From the NCBI GenBank assembly GCA_964036315.1, contig OZ038485.1, forward strand, positions 96,786,575 to 96,850,574: 64,000 bases of DNA. Direction: 5' to 3'. Below, piece by piece: positions 1 to 9,739 of this stretch. How positions within the stretch are numbered: position 1 is the first letter of the stretch; every line of letters begins with the position of its first letter. The notes beneath the pieces were generated by a model that was not told the DNA's origin, did no database searches, and worked only from the letters and a program-made list of their open reading frames with translations. The translations under genes were made by a program, and so were the position numbers. Source of the stretch: Acanthosepion esculentum. Lineage: Eukaryota > Mollusca > Cephalopoda > Sepiida > Sepiidae.

Positions 1-66
1 CTGGCTCACTAGTACACCAGGATACCCAAAAACTCCAACACTGAAAACGAAACTACTGATATACTG

Positions 67-923
67 AGCAACAGACAAAGAACAAGTTGGACAAGGAAAA
101 CAACAGTTGATGACATTATCATTGTGAGAACCGTGAGGAAAAACCCAAAAGCAACAACCAGGGACATCAATCTCCACAGTGCAGGGGTGAAGGTTTCGCA
201 TTCCAACGTTCGAAAAAGTTTTCAAGAGTAGAAACAGAGAGACCTAACACAAGATGCAAACCACTCATCAGCAGTAAGAATAGAAAAAGCAGATTGGAAT
301 TTGCAAAGAAGTACAGTGATGACCAACAAAATTTTCTGGAAAAAAGTGTTATGGACTGATGAATCCAAGATTAATCTCTACCGAAATGATGGAAAGGCCA
401 AAATGTGGCGAAAGAAAGGATCTGCTTCTGATTCACAGCATACAATCTCGTCTGTAAAGCATGTTGGAGTCAGTGTCAAAGCTTGGGATTGCATAGCTGT
501 TTCTGGAACAGAGTCACCCATATTTATTGATGATGTAACACACGATGCCAGCAAGCAGATTTAGTCCAGGGACTTGCAGAAACATTCTGGCTGCCAATTT
601 AGTGATAAATGTATTAAAAATAACAGTGAGGAAGTTTATCACGCAGCAGGACAATGACCGAAAACATACTGCCAACACAAGAAAGAACTTCAATAGTGGA
701 AAATGTAGACAATTTTAGACTGGCCAAATCAATTACCGGACAATAACTCAATAGAGCATGCATTTCAACTCCTGAGGGAGAATGAATAAACCCTACGAAA
801 GAACGAGGCCGCGTTAAATGTCTGGAAAAGCATCACAAACGAAGAATGCAACAGTTTGGTGATGCCAATGGATGTAAGGATTGTTGCGGTTATTGAAAGC
901 AATTGTAATGCAACCACATATTA
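67..923 (+). pseudogene. Tc1-like (DD34E-type) transposase relic
   Basis: Decayed transposase, which in intact copies cuts and pastes the element at TA sites in the nucleus. From 67 one frame reads a helix-turn-helix region (TTVDDIIIVRTVRKNP...) with a single TAG stop at 229-231, then continues into KVLWTDESKINLY at about 340-375, which carries the first catalytic Asp. A frameshift after 564 leads to QQDNDRKHTANT (second Asp, near 645), and another frame carries DWPNQLPDNNSIEHAF with the third acidic residue Glu (near 720-760). Counting across the frames puts that Glu about 34 residues after the second Asp, as in Tc1 DD34E enzymes. The tail (ENE.TLRKNEAALNVWKSI) fits the family C-terminus. 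At least one stop and two frameshifts make it non-functional. The N-terminal DNA-binding start lies before the window or is lost, and I found no terminal inverted repeats. Confidence 0.85.
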
Positions 924-1214
924 AATGTTATTTACTTTAAGTCTCTCTTTTCCTTTATTTTTGATCACCTAATAATGGGATGATCTGATACAAAACGTGT
1001 TATGTCCTAAGCTGTTTAATACATCTAAATGTAATTACTAGGAAATAAAAACTGAAATTCTGAACTCTTGTCTTATATTCATTTTTTCGTCTTAAACCCA
1101 AATGTTTCTGTGGACAACAAAACCAAAGGCATTAACTTTGCCGGTACAATAAATTGTTGTAAGTATGTATTTAAAATAAATACATGCATACAACAATCTG
1201 TTTCTTGTTAACAG

Positions 1215-1390
1215 TTAATATATTTCAATCTTCAATATGGCTAAATGTATAGCCGAAAGCGCTCGCATAAAAAGATCAATTGGACAGTTTTTATATAATT
1301 TATCATCCGAAATGAAAAAGAAAATTAGATCACATGAGAAATCGTATAAAAAACTAAATGAAAGCACCTTTTCTGTAGTATTCAATGAAA

Positions 1391-1395
<5 letters not shown>
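1215..1395 (+). repeat. Dispersed repeat end abutting (TA)n, copy 1
   Basis: This segment recurs inverted at 44761-44861 and, more weakly, direct at 29856-30030. Copies 1 and 3 begin with a small hairpin (ATGGCTAAATGTATAGCCGAAAG here; a similar ATGGCTTATG..AAGCCGAAAG at 29870). All three finish at, or start from, a pure (TA)n tract next to a TGCAYATTT/AATGAAA motif. The family is not identified. The conserved hairpin followed by GAAAG resembles a motif at several other repeat ends in the window. The short frame through it is also open on the other strand and is not credible coding sequence. Confidence 0.55.

Positions 1396-1469
<74 letters not shown>
1396..1469. repeat. (TA)n microsatellite
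   Basis: Uninterrupted TA dinucleotides, about 37 units, directly after the dispersed repeat ending at 1395. Confidence 0.98.
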
Positions 1470-1471
<2 letters not shown>

Positions 1472-1639
1472 CAATGAATCATTCATACAAAAAGTAAATT
1501 AGTAAGGTTAATGATATAAAATGGCGAGATCCCTTCCCTAACAAAATTTTAACGGTGCATTAACCTACAAATCACTCGATGAATGTTATGATCCTTGTTT
1601 GTTTTTTTTTTAAATTATAAGCTGTATAAGGTCTTGCTT

Positions 1640-1690
1640 AAATACGCAAGTACTTTCGACTGTACATTCAGTCATCTTCAGGCATGGAAA
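1640..1690 (-). repeat. Hairpin motif CTGAAGA-stem-GAAAG
   Basis: On the minus strand CTGAAGAT is followed by GACTG, a 6-nt loop, CAGTC and GAAAGTACTT. The same layout recurs around 34040, 35466, 35830, 56680 and 61203. Function unknown. It looks superficially like a hammerhead core but has an extra base before the stem. Confidence 0.45.
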
Positions 1691-1782
1691 TTATTATGTT
1701 TCTGGTAAAATTCAGGTAGCATCCGAGACAAAAAATCTAATTCAAATCGAAATACGTTTTTTTTAAAATGTGTTATTGATAA

Positions 1783-1879
1783 CACCACTCGCACATCCAA
1801 ACGGTCACCCATCTAGGTACTGACCAGCTCGACGTTGCTTAAGGTGCACTGGCGTTTCAAGACGATATGGCCATAAGCC
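1783..1879 (-). repeat. 5S-rRNA-derived fragment (SINE relic)
   Basis: Read on the minus strand, this aligns with metazoan 5S rRNA. The plus-strand text GGTCACCCATCTAGGTACTG and GACGTTGCTTAA matches the reverse complement of the 5S internal control region (GTTAAGC.....TACTTGGATGGGTGACC). The part corresponding to the 5S 5' third is shortened. It is too degraded to be a functional 5S gene. Better copies lie at 9395, 11477 and 27246, where the 5S-like part is joined to a tRNA-like body, so this is probably a relic of that SINE family. Confidence 0.65.
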
Positions 1880-1889
1880 ATAACTGGTT

Positions 1890-3500
1890 CAAGGTAATGG
1901 AATATTGGTCGTTTATATTTGAATCTATTTGCTTGGGCCGGGGATAGTTTATGATTAGGTGGCCTGTTTTTTTGTGGGGGGCAGGGTTTTATTATTTTAC
2001 GATGTATATAGTCGGTGTATTCTGCCTGGAAACTAAACCATAATTTACCTTATGATTTTTGTTAGCAATCTATTATTCTGACAGTTCTTGTCACAGATGT
2101 TGATAACAGAAAGCTGTAAAAAAGTCCATTCACTCTTCAGGAATGGATTGTTTGACCCCAAGTGAGACCCAGAGCATGTGCTATACCTCTCATACGTTAT
2201 CCATCCCCTGGCTCAGCCGATACACTAGATCGATCATACATCGGTATGCGCGTCATCATGAAAACTTTTTAAAAAAATCTAATTTTAAAATTGTTATTAA
2301 CGATTCATTAACTATTTTTGGATCCTCAATAGTTAACGATGTATTTAAGATGTATTTATAAATTAATTCAATTATTCGTTTCGATTTGGCAAATTCGTCG
2401 CTGTAAAATCTTAGTACAGTGCTCTCCCTTGATTTTCTTCAAAAGGTCTTTATTCAAGGGAATGAAAACCAAATTATGTCCATGTTTGGAACAAGAATCA
2501 GTAGCTAACTTCACTTTTTTAAACATTTCTCTCTTTCACACACACCCAGCCATAATTACTCAACCTTCTATCATTCGGTTCTTCCGCGTTCTCTGCGCCC
2601 GTGCATGCAACTGGCGCGGGACGGGAATACGGAAGCAGTGGTCTTTTCTGTTTTGATTACTAATGTACATTCATCAAATTTAAGAAATGAAGAAACAGAT
2701 CATTTTAAAATTGATTTTGGGTGAAAAATGCATAGTAAAAATGACATTGGTCATCACATATTTTGGTGCAAGGGTAGAAACACTTTTTTTGGTTAATTTG
2801 AAGACGCCGAATCCGAAAATGACGACCATTTTTTTTTTCTATATTAGTTACCGTTTTCTCTGTTTCAAAATATTTCGTTTTGGCAAACATTTTACTTTTT
2901 TTTTTTCGAGTGAATTCAAAGTTTTCAAATTTGAAAATGAAAATCTAAATCATAATCCACTCCATTCAATCTTCATTTATGAAAAGTAATATTAATAATG
3001 AATGATGGCTCTATAAAAATGGAATACATTCATTTGATTTTATTGTAACGTGACCATTTTTATAAATAACTAATCTATCGATATCTCATTGCACATAGTA
3101 TTGAAACTATTAAAGGCTATTCATAATGAAGCTATTCATTGTCTTATTAGTGGTATGCTCCTATATGTATTTTTGCACATATCACATAATTATAAACATG
3201 CTCTATATAGGTTTGTTTTTTATATGAGTTTATAGAATTTAGTTCATGTGTAATGTGTAGTGAAAAGTATGAATTGAGGACAAAAGTATTCTTTTACTTC
3301 GTATGAGGATACAATAATATTATCACACTTTGTTGTATTTCTAAACATTAAAGCAATGACTTCAAGCAGAGGATGCAAAAGCAATCCCGGATTTACTCTG
3401 TTGCATATGAAGCGAATATGCAACAACGAATGGCAGAAAATGGATCAAAGATTTTATCAGAGAAACTTATCATACTTACTTTGAAGTGAAGCTGGGCGAT
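1890..3500. other. Unassigned AT-rich stretch
   Basis: No recognisable gene or named repeat. Short open frames (2143-2361, 2339-2656, 2687-2989) have no family signature and are rich in Phe and Lys, as expected from T- and A-rich sequence. Confidence 0.5.
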
Positions 3501-3599
3501 CAGGACAAATCGGAGGTACCACATATTGTCTACAAAACACTGGGCCGCATAGTATATATAAACCAAAATAATTGATATTTAAAATTGGCAAAATAAAGA

Positions 3600-3707
3600 G
3601 CTTTTAAAGGAAAAATTTAGTTTTAATAAATAACATTTTAAAGCGGGCCTCACGAAATCGTTTGGCGGGCCGCATGTGGCCCGCCGGCCGTAATTTTCCC
3701 ACCCCTG
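3600..3707 (-). mobile_element. hAT transposon terminal fragment
   Basis: The right end reads GCGGGCCGCATGTGGCCCGC then ...CCACCCCTG at 3707. On the minus strand it therefore begins CAGGGGTGGG followed by a GGCCGGCGGGCC-rich block, which is typical of hAT (Charlie/Buster-like) termini. The sequence after CCCCTG (GTCTAGGA) would be the 8-bp target duplication, but I found no second copy nearby, so the other end is missing. No transposase remains. Confidence 0.7.
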
Positions 3708-3834
3708 GTCTAGGAGTACTCGAATTCACTTAAGTTTGACATTCCGCTGAATTTGGCGACGACAGTTACTTCTGCTTAATTGACATTTGCTGGCCTTAAC
3801 TTGAAAAAAAACCCCCTAAAATCTATGAATTATT

Positions 3835-4740
3835 CTTCTCTCAATTCAGCTATCATACCTGTAACACAATCTGATGAAATCCAGATTCTTGTCTTCAAAG
3901 GATTTGCGTCCAATGGCAATGAAAAATAGCACCACGCTGATGCGAATGATTTCGTCGACATTGGCAAGAATGATAATGGCGATAACAATGTTTTTGAGGA
4001 ATTATCATCTGAACCGATACTGTTTGAACTAAGCGAAAAAATCAGGGATTTCTATTTATCAAAAGAATCGGTGAAACACTTAGCTTTAAGACTGAAGAAG
4101 AAGCATTTTTTTAAGGAAGGATCAAAAGTTACCTTTTATATCAGTAGAGATGCTAAATTTATCTCCTACTTCAATCAAACCAATGAACTTGTATATCGTA
4201 ACGATATCGAAGGAGTTTTGATGTGTCTTGGTATTCAGGATTAGGATGTAAATGCAGGGAGACTATTTGTTGATAGCTCAAAGCGTAGTTTTAAATTTGT
4301 TTTGCTACAAAACACCAATGTATACGCATCGACACCAACTGGACACTCCACAACTCTGAAAAGAAAAGAAAGAACCCATCAAGGAGGTAATGGAAAATAA
4401 TAAATTACTTCTATTGTAACTGTGTGATTTGTGTTGACTTGAAAATGGTTAACATTTTACTTGGGTAGCAAACAGGCTACACAAAGTTCCCATACGTCCT
4501 TTCTTTATAGGAGAGTAGAGCCAGAAATCAACCCGGCGATAGAAAAAAAATGGCCGGTTAGAGTAATGAAAGTCTGAGAGAAAGATTTGATTCGCTAGCT
4601 CCCAGAGACAATATCCTCTCCCTAATCAAATAAGAACTCATGAAGCAGTTTGTGAAAGCGCTTGAAAGGAAGACCAATGTTTCGATGCTAGCATGAATAT
4701 CAAATTACGTTCGCTACAGGTGTCTATATTTCTGAGATCT
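3835..4740 (+). pseudogene. Relic of an uncharacterised invertebrate repetitive gene family
   Basis: One frame from about 3870 to the TAG at 4242-4244 reads LFELSEKIRDFYLSKES, then KVTFYISRDAKFISYF, then LVYRNDIEGVLMCLGIQ. After the stop it continues RLFVDSSKRSFKFVLLQNTN and, with frameshifts, DLKMVNILLG, QTGYTKFPYVLS and LMKQFVKALERK. I recognise this order (short alpha-helical N-part, FRxF-like, NDxxGLMxALG, RLFIDSSK, DLKVxxxLLGLQxGYTK, CxFLCxWDSR-like, MKxFVKA) from a high-copy gene family annotated only as uncharacterised protein in aphids, hydra and molluscs. Its function is unknown to me; the high copy number suggests a mobile element. This copy has several stops and frameshifts and ends where the Penelope-like element begins in the opposite orientation. 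Confidence 0.55.
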
Positions 4741-5698
4741 TTTTGGTATACCGGCTGGTACATTCTCCTCGTCTGCCCTTGGCTACTGATAGTGCCTTCT
4801 CCGTGGGTACCTTGATGAACAAATTCACCATGTCTAGACTCGCAATCTGGTTGGATTGGATTGGAGAATTTTGTATTATTTCCTCGAACAGGCAAATTTT
4901 CGGACATGATGACTTTTTCTATTAATGGGCCAACTATATCCACAAGGAAGCGATCCAAGAGGGTGGCATACAGCCGTGTTAGTTAACAATTGGCTTGAGA
5001 GGAATACTGACTTTTTGAATTTTGAGGGGACTATATATATGAAGTAGCTTGCTATAAAGTTGTGAAAACTGCCTGGTGGGAAGTGGTCCTTGTTCTTGGT
5101 TAGGATCCGCGAAAATTTTCTTTTTGTTTTCATTGTTGCATATTTTTTTTAGTATACTGACATTTCTAATTAGGTCTTCCTGTATATTCTGTCTTGGCCA
5201 TCAAGTACAGTAGCATTTCCTTTGTGAGCTGGTAGGTATGATGATGTAATTCCACCGTAGGATTTGATTGCCAGCCTGTCTTGTTTTATGATGTTTGATT
5301 TGGGCGGTTTGGATTTTTCCAGTCTCACTTTCCAGCTTAGCCCATCTGTCACAGTCTGGGGGGAATGTTCAAGGCAATTTCCTCAACTGGGGCTATAATG
5401 TCTAAATATGGTATCTCCTTGATGATTGTTGTGAAGTTAGGACGCTTGTTCAGTACTGACTCCTCAGATTTACTTAGTTGGTGCTGACTGATGTTGACTA
5501 CTGCCTTCACTGGGATTAGTGGTGCCAATGGGCCATGTACGACACCTGATCTTTCAACCTGTTCAATTTCTGTAACTGGCGGTCCCTGACTGCGTCGAAT
5601 TCGTGTCTTTATGATTTGTGCAGATCATGCTGGATTCTGCGTCAGTCTTCCTCGTCGATAATTCTGTTGAAGAAATCCTCGATTTTACAGAAGAAACA
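4690..5698 (-). pseudogene. Penelope-like element reverse transcriptase relic (main part)
   Basis: Read on the minus strand from 5690 downwards. First comes VVNISQHQLSKSEESVLNKR (near 5400-5530), a signature of the N-terminal region of Penelope-like reverse transcriptases (VVNLS..LS..E..VL.KGLNF). Next are LPAHKGNATVLDGQDRIYRK (about 5170-5260; family ADKGNATV) and, in shifted frames, LRP-like and FLVDIVGPLIEK (about 4910-4950), then SLDMVNLFIKVPTEKALSVA (about 4770-4830; family FDVVSLFTKVP). That last block is the RT region with the first catalytic Asp. The YxDD block and the GIY-YIG nuclease are not visible, so the 3' part is lost. Several frameshifts and stops are present. The N-terminal continuation is at 6118-6345, beyond an insertion. 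Confidence 0.75.
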
Positions 5699-6117
5699 AA
5701 AGTCGGCCAATCAGATAGATCATTAAAGTATTTATTTATTCATTAACTATGAAGTAGGTTATTAAAAACATGACTTATTAATAACCTATGCGTTAGGTCA
5801 TTAAAATGTTTCTTTATTTTGGTTCATTTTCATTCATTTACTCCCTATGTAGCAGTGGTAGGCGGTGTGATGGTTAGCAATCTTGTCTTGCCAGAACAAT
5901 TTCACCTGAGTATTGTTCGATCCTCACTGGGTGCCCCATAGTTTCTGCCTTGTGCCACATCTAAGCTATGCTTGGAAAATCACAACTCCTTATGTGTCAG
6001 GTTATAAAAATATGTATTTATTTATTTATTTTTCCACCCTATCAGGTAGGTTATTAAAAAATATTTATTCCCTATCAGGTCATTAAATTATTTGTTCCCT
6101 ATAAGGTAGGGCATGTT
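5699..6117. mobile_element. AT-rich insertion splitting the Penelope-like element
   Basis: Contains repeats of GTAGGTTATTAAAAA and CCCTATCAGGTAGG-like motifs (5740-5830 and 6045-6115) on both sides of a tRNA-derived SINE at 5851-5995. Homology to the Penelope-like protein stops at about 5690 and resumes at 6118, so the block is younger than the element. The similar flanks suggest the SINE landed inside an AT-rich repeat that had itself inserted. Confidence 0.5.
5851..5995 (+). mobile_element. tRNA-derived SINE
   Basis: The head has a pol III A box (GGTGTGATGGTTAGCAAT) and a B box (TGTTCGATCC) about 45 nt later. The body GGGTGCCCCATAGTTTCTGC..CTTGTGCCACATCTAAGC is shared with the two SINE units at 53250-53520, which fixes family and strand. 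It transposes by LINE machinery and has no protein. The spacing resembles a tRNA-Glu/Asp-like ancestor, but I cannot assign the tRNA with certainty. Confidence 0.8.
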
Positions 6118-6345
6118 TTATCCAACAGTTGTGCGGGATTCTTTCATGGACAAGCGTGTGACCCGCTTTTTCTGCGAGCAGGCAGGCTCTTCTGGAATCG
6201 ATGGGAAGTCTTGGTGCCAAGCCTGAAAGGAATGAATCTTAATGCATCGGGGTAGGAATGTCAGATGGTTCGACATTCGTGCCAGCTTTAGGTAGGACTT
6301 TTCTAATTGTCTCCATGTTTTTGGTATATCGGTTCCGGACCGATC
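6118..6345 (-). pseudogene. Penelope-like element, N-terminal coding part
   Basis: Minus-strand frame LEKSYLKLARMSNHLTFLPR followed (frameshifted) by RC-like, PKGL-like and an SRRA-like helix region. This matches the N-terminus of Penelope-like proteins (N(H)L.FL..C.....IPKGL.L......S.RA). It belongs upstream of the main part at 4690-5698 and is separated from it by the 5699-6117 insertion. No start codon can be chosen with confidence. Confidence 0.65.
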
Positions 6346-6455
6346 ATTCAACATCAGTCTATATTACTTAGATGAAGTGTTGTAACTATTTACGCTATTT
6401 ACAATGTTCGGAATTTTTTATCCCATTTTTATTGACATATTCACGAGGTCTCAAG

Positions 6456-6457
<2 letters not shown>

Positions 6458-6518
<61 letters not shown>
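6458..6518. repeat. (TA)n microsatellite
   Basis: About 30 TA units. The flanks show no recognised gene. The stretch 6520-7165 that follows is unassigned, with only short open frames. Confidence 0.97.
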
Positions 6519-6521
<3 letters not shown>

Positions 6522-7162
6522 AATGTAACAAAGCCGTTGGTATATAATCCAAGTGAATCCTAGTAATATAAAATATTAAAACTGATCAAATAGACCTGAA
6601 TGTATTTATTATTATAGAGCAAAAATTAATACACATTAAAATCCAAAATCACCTCATATGGGGAATAAGCTTATATTGAGAGACGAAAATATAATCTGTC
6701 TGTTATATCCTCCCACTTCCGGTATAGACAGAGTTTGTGTCGGAAGTAGAAATTTAACTCTGAAAGCCACAAAAAACCGTCGAAAAACTAATACAGAATT
6801 TATCCATTTCAATGTTTCAGTCAGATGAAAGCCACGAGACAGTGGCTCAGGGGCGTGTGGAAGGTATTTATCTTAAAGGGAAGAGCTTTTATAAAATTAA
6901 ACCCGGATATTAAACTTTATGGCATTAAATATTTATGGCGAATGGTACCTGTATGCGGTGCCTGTACTGCGCGCCTTGAGACTTTTTCTAGGATAAACAA
7001 GTTTGTTTAATGGTTACACTGGTCTACAGAATTTAAATTTTGAATTGATGCATAGAATATCAAAGCTAATCTTAAACAATTTCATTGCGCTGAATTCGAA
7101 TATCATAGTTATTTATCCCAATGAGCTCTAGATTTCTTGCTCTCAGATAGTATAGACACACA

Positions 7163-7165
<3 letters not shown>

Positions 7166-7250
<85 letters not shown>
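7166..7250. repeat. (TA)n microsatellite at left end of maT element
   Basis: About 42 TA units ending exactly where the maT terminal inverted repeat begins. Since mariners insert at TA, the element either landed in the tract or its duplicated TA seeded it. A second tract lies on the other side (8478-8582). Confidence 0.97.
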
Positions 7251-7254
<4 letters not shown>

Positions 7255-8475
7255 GAGGCTGGTATTTGAGGACATACAGATTTAAGATTAATACTGCTTC
7301 CCACTAACTTCTAATGCTAAAATCTTTCAGAAATCAAGAATAGCAAACCCTATGATAACAAATGAAATGAAAAGGCATGCGATTTGGATATTGCACGTTT
7401 CCTCAGAGTTGCAAGATTGTTTGTCCACAAGATACGAAAAGAGTTAGAAGACGCTGACAGTTCCCCAATGTCTGTATCAAAAGACATTCTGCACATTCTG
7501 ATAAAGTGAGGACATCCGTATTTATTCAGGAAGTCAAGCAGACAATTGATGAAACAGGGGTCAATCAATGAGGTCAATTGCCAAAAAGCTGCATGTGTCT
7601 GAAAAAACAATCAGAAGGAGTGTTTATGAAGACATTCGATACAAGTCCTACGTGATAAAGAGAGGTCAATTTATGTCTGAATAAAACAGAAGAAAACTGT
7701 TTAAACAGATCCAAAAGACTTTTAAACAAACTTAAAAATCCTTCAGAAGCTGGTGTGATTTGTTTTTTCTCAGATGAGAAAAAATTTGATCAATATCAAA
7801 AACTTAACAAAAGAAATGACAGATTGCTTTGTTCAGATCCTTCTGAGGTGCCAAGAGCGATGCGCGCAAAATTTCCTTCAAGTTTTATGGTATTGGGTGT
7901 TGTTAGCAATGAAGGGCATGTTATGCCACCAAAATTTTTTTCCACAAGGTCTTAGAGTAAATTCTGATGCTTACAAAGAGGTTCTAGAAACAGTTGTCAA
8001 GCCCAGGATTGACAACATATGCAACGGCAGGTCATACATATTCCAGCAAGACTCGGCTCTATCCCACAAGGCTCTACGAACACAAGAATGGATGGCTGAC
8101 CATTTGTACGACCACATCACACCTAACATTTGGCCTCCTAACTCTCCAGATCTCAATCCACTAGATTATGTGTGGAGCGTTGTTGAGAAGGAGGTTAATA
8201 AACAGCCTCATAACACCAAAGACTCTCTTAAAGCTGGAATAGTTCAAGTAATTCCTGACATAAATAAGGACCAATTAATTAGAGCTTGCAGCCGATTTCG
8301 ACCTCGTGTAAAGGCTGTTATTGATGCTAGGGGTGGTTTTATTGAATAAAATTAAATAACAGTCAGCTAAATTTCATGTTTACTTGTTTCTGATCAAATA
8401 TAAGTATATACATTTGTTCAGCAAGTTTTTGTTTTACTAATCCATAAAATCTGTCCTCAAATACCAGCCGCACCC
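7251..8475 (+). mobile_element. maT-family mariner element, nearly full length
   Basis: Terminal inverted repeats of 24 bp with one mismatch (left 7251-7274 starting GGGTGAGGCTGGTATTTGAG; right 8452-8475), flanked on both sides by TA-rich sequence. Length 1225 bp, normal for mariner-type elements. It encloses a transposase relic with a DD37D catalytic spacing. Apart from the protein defects the element is structurally complete, so it is among the younger DNA transposons in the window. Confidence 0.92.
7372..8349 (+). pseudogene. maT (DD37D) transposase, frameshifted
   Basis: Cut-and-paste transposase acting at TA targets. Order seen: DIARFLRVARLFVHKIRKEL (paired-like DNA-binding N-terminus, about 7385-7450), then SMRSIAKKLHVSEKTIRRSV (second helix-turn-helix, about 7565-7625) and YVIKRGQFMSE. 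The catalytic domain follows: FFSDEKKFDQ with the first Asp (about 7765), then VMPPKFF, SYIFQQDSALSHKA with the second Asp (about 8035-8075), and WPPNSPDLNPLDYVW with the third Asp, 37 residues after the second. It ends RARGGFIE-like at 8349. The reading frame changes at a run of seven T near 7936 (PKFF to FFPQGLRV), consistent with a one-base insertion. Upstream stops and frameshifts (7506, around 7550 and 7680) also break it. Only the last 191 codons are continuous. Confidence 0.9.
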
Positions 8476-8477
<2 letters not shown>

Positions 8478-8522
<45 letters not shown>

Positions 8523-8527
8523 GTAGT

Positions 8528-8582
<55 letters not shown>
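8478..8582. repeat. TA-rich compound microsatellite at right end of maT element
   Basis: TATATATACATATA... interrupted by GTAGTCTTA at about 8523, then a pure TA tract to 8582. It mirrors the tract on the left side of the mariner. Confidence 0.95.
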
Positions 8583-8586
<4 letters not shown>

Positions 8587-8952
8587 AAACAAACTTGTGT
8601 ACAGTTGCTGTGAAAAATTATCAGTAGGCTGTGCGAGCATGAAAATGTCATCAAATGTTTTGTCGAACGTTTTTTATGGGAAGGTCATATCGAAGTATCA
8701 TACCGAACATGTGCTACCCAAGCATATGGTCATCTCTGGCCGCGTTTTTCGCGCCACACGAGAAAATCACAGACACCTCCAGATTTATGCGAATAGCAAT
8801 AAAAACATACATGCATACTCTTGATTCTTCGTGGGTGCTCCTATATTTTTTTACCTTGTACCAGACTAAGGTGTGCTCAGTGTCCATTGAGGCAGGTCTT
8901 GCTATTTTGTCATGGAATACTGTCGAACAAGCTAATTTTGTAAACTTCGACC

Positions 8953-9235
8953 GCCTCGAAGTGGGATAATGGTTAAAGAGCTAGTCTGGTTGCTGGTTAC
9001 CGCTGAGTAGCGAATCCGATACTAGCTGGATATTCAATACTTGTGGCGTCTAAACATAAACTAAACTATTTTTTTTAGTAAATAGGGTTTAAAAACCACG
9101 ACGTTTGGGTAATGGTTAATAATCTGGTCTAGATGACGATTACTATTGAGTCAAAAATTGGGTTCCCCATATTGTGACCTTGCGCCAAGAGCAAACTTCT
9201 ATACGCCATCACCTTTCAGGGCGTGGACTAACATG
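8953..9235 (+). mobile_element. Two degraded tRNA-derived SINE heads in tandem
   Basis: Two similar heads: GGGATAATGGTTAAAGAGCTAG near 8966 (no good B box), and GGGTAATGGTTAATAATCTGG near 9107, followed by ATTGGGTTCCCCATATTGTGACCTTGCGCCA. The latter matches the GGGTGCCCCATA..CTTGTGCCA body of the SINEs at 5851 and 53250. Both are strongly diverged. Confidence 0.55.
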
Positions 9236-9280
9236 ACTCTTCCCAACTACGACCGTCCATACGCTCACCCAAGCTTACCT

Positions 9281-9644
9281 TTCCCAAGAGTATTGGTGCG
9301 TAAGTGAATATAACGAACCTAATTGGAACTGGAACTTGGCTCTCCGATTTCCAACTCTGAGCCATTATCCATTAAAACTTACGCACATCCAAGCTTACCG
9401 CACATGGTATTCCGAAGCGGTCACCAATCTAGATTCTTACCAGGTTTAACGTTGGTTAACTTCGGTGACCGTACAAGAACCGGTATTTCAACGTGATATC
9501 GCCTACAGATTAATTAATCATATTCAGTTTATTAAAAAACATGTCCTCAACTCGATTCTTAGTAAGAGCCCTATGGATGTGATCTACTGAACTACGTGTG
9601 TCATAAAGGAGTGATTAGAAAATATATATCGTGGGCTTTATTGT

Positions 9645-9650
<6 letters not shown>
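9281..9650 (-). mobile_element. Composite 5S-rRNA/tRNA-like SINE, copy A
   Basis: On the minus strand the element holds a 5S-rRNA-like head (9395-9506) and then a tRNA-like body (9281-9394). The body contains TGGCTCAGAGTTGG (A-box-like) and CCAAGTTCCAGTTCC (B-box-like). About 140 bp upstream of the 5S 5' end (9507-9650, ending before (TG)n) is also shared with copy B at 11375-11725, so the transposing or duplicated unit was about 370 bp. 5S-derived SINEs (SINE3 class) and 5S/tRNA chimeras (AmnSINE1) are known in vertebrates; here the family assignment is inference. Confidence 0.75.
9395..9506 (-). pseudogene. 5S rRNA-like head of composite SINE, copy A
   Basis: The reverse complement of the plus-strand text follows metazoan 5S rRNA almost end to end. 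The plus strand shows GCACATGGTATTCCGAAGCG (5S 3' part), ACCAATCTAGATTCTTACCAG (C-box region), GGTTAACTTCGGTGACCG and AAGAACCGGTATTTCAACGTG (5S 5' part). Substitutions in the internal control region make transcription as a true 5S gene unlikely. Confidence 0.8.
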
Positions 9651-9712
<62 letters not shown>

Positions 9713-9735
9713 TGGGAAACACACACACACACACC
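9651..9735. repeat. Compound (TG)n-(GA)n-(CA)n microsatellite
   Basis: TG repeats, then GAGA repeats, then CA repeats, immediately after composite SINE copy A. Confidence 0.97.
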
Positions 9736-9739
9736 TATA

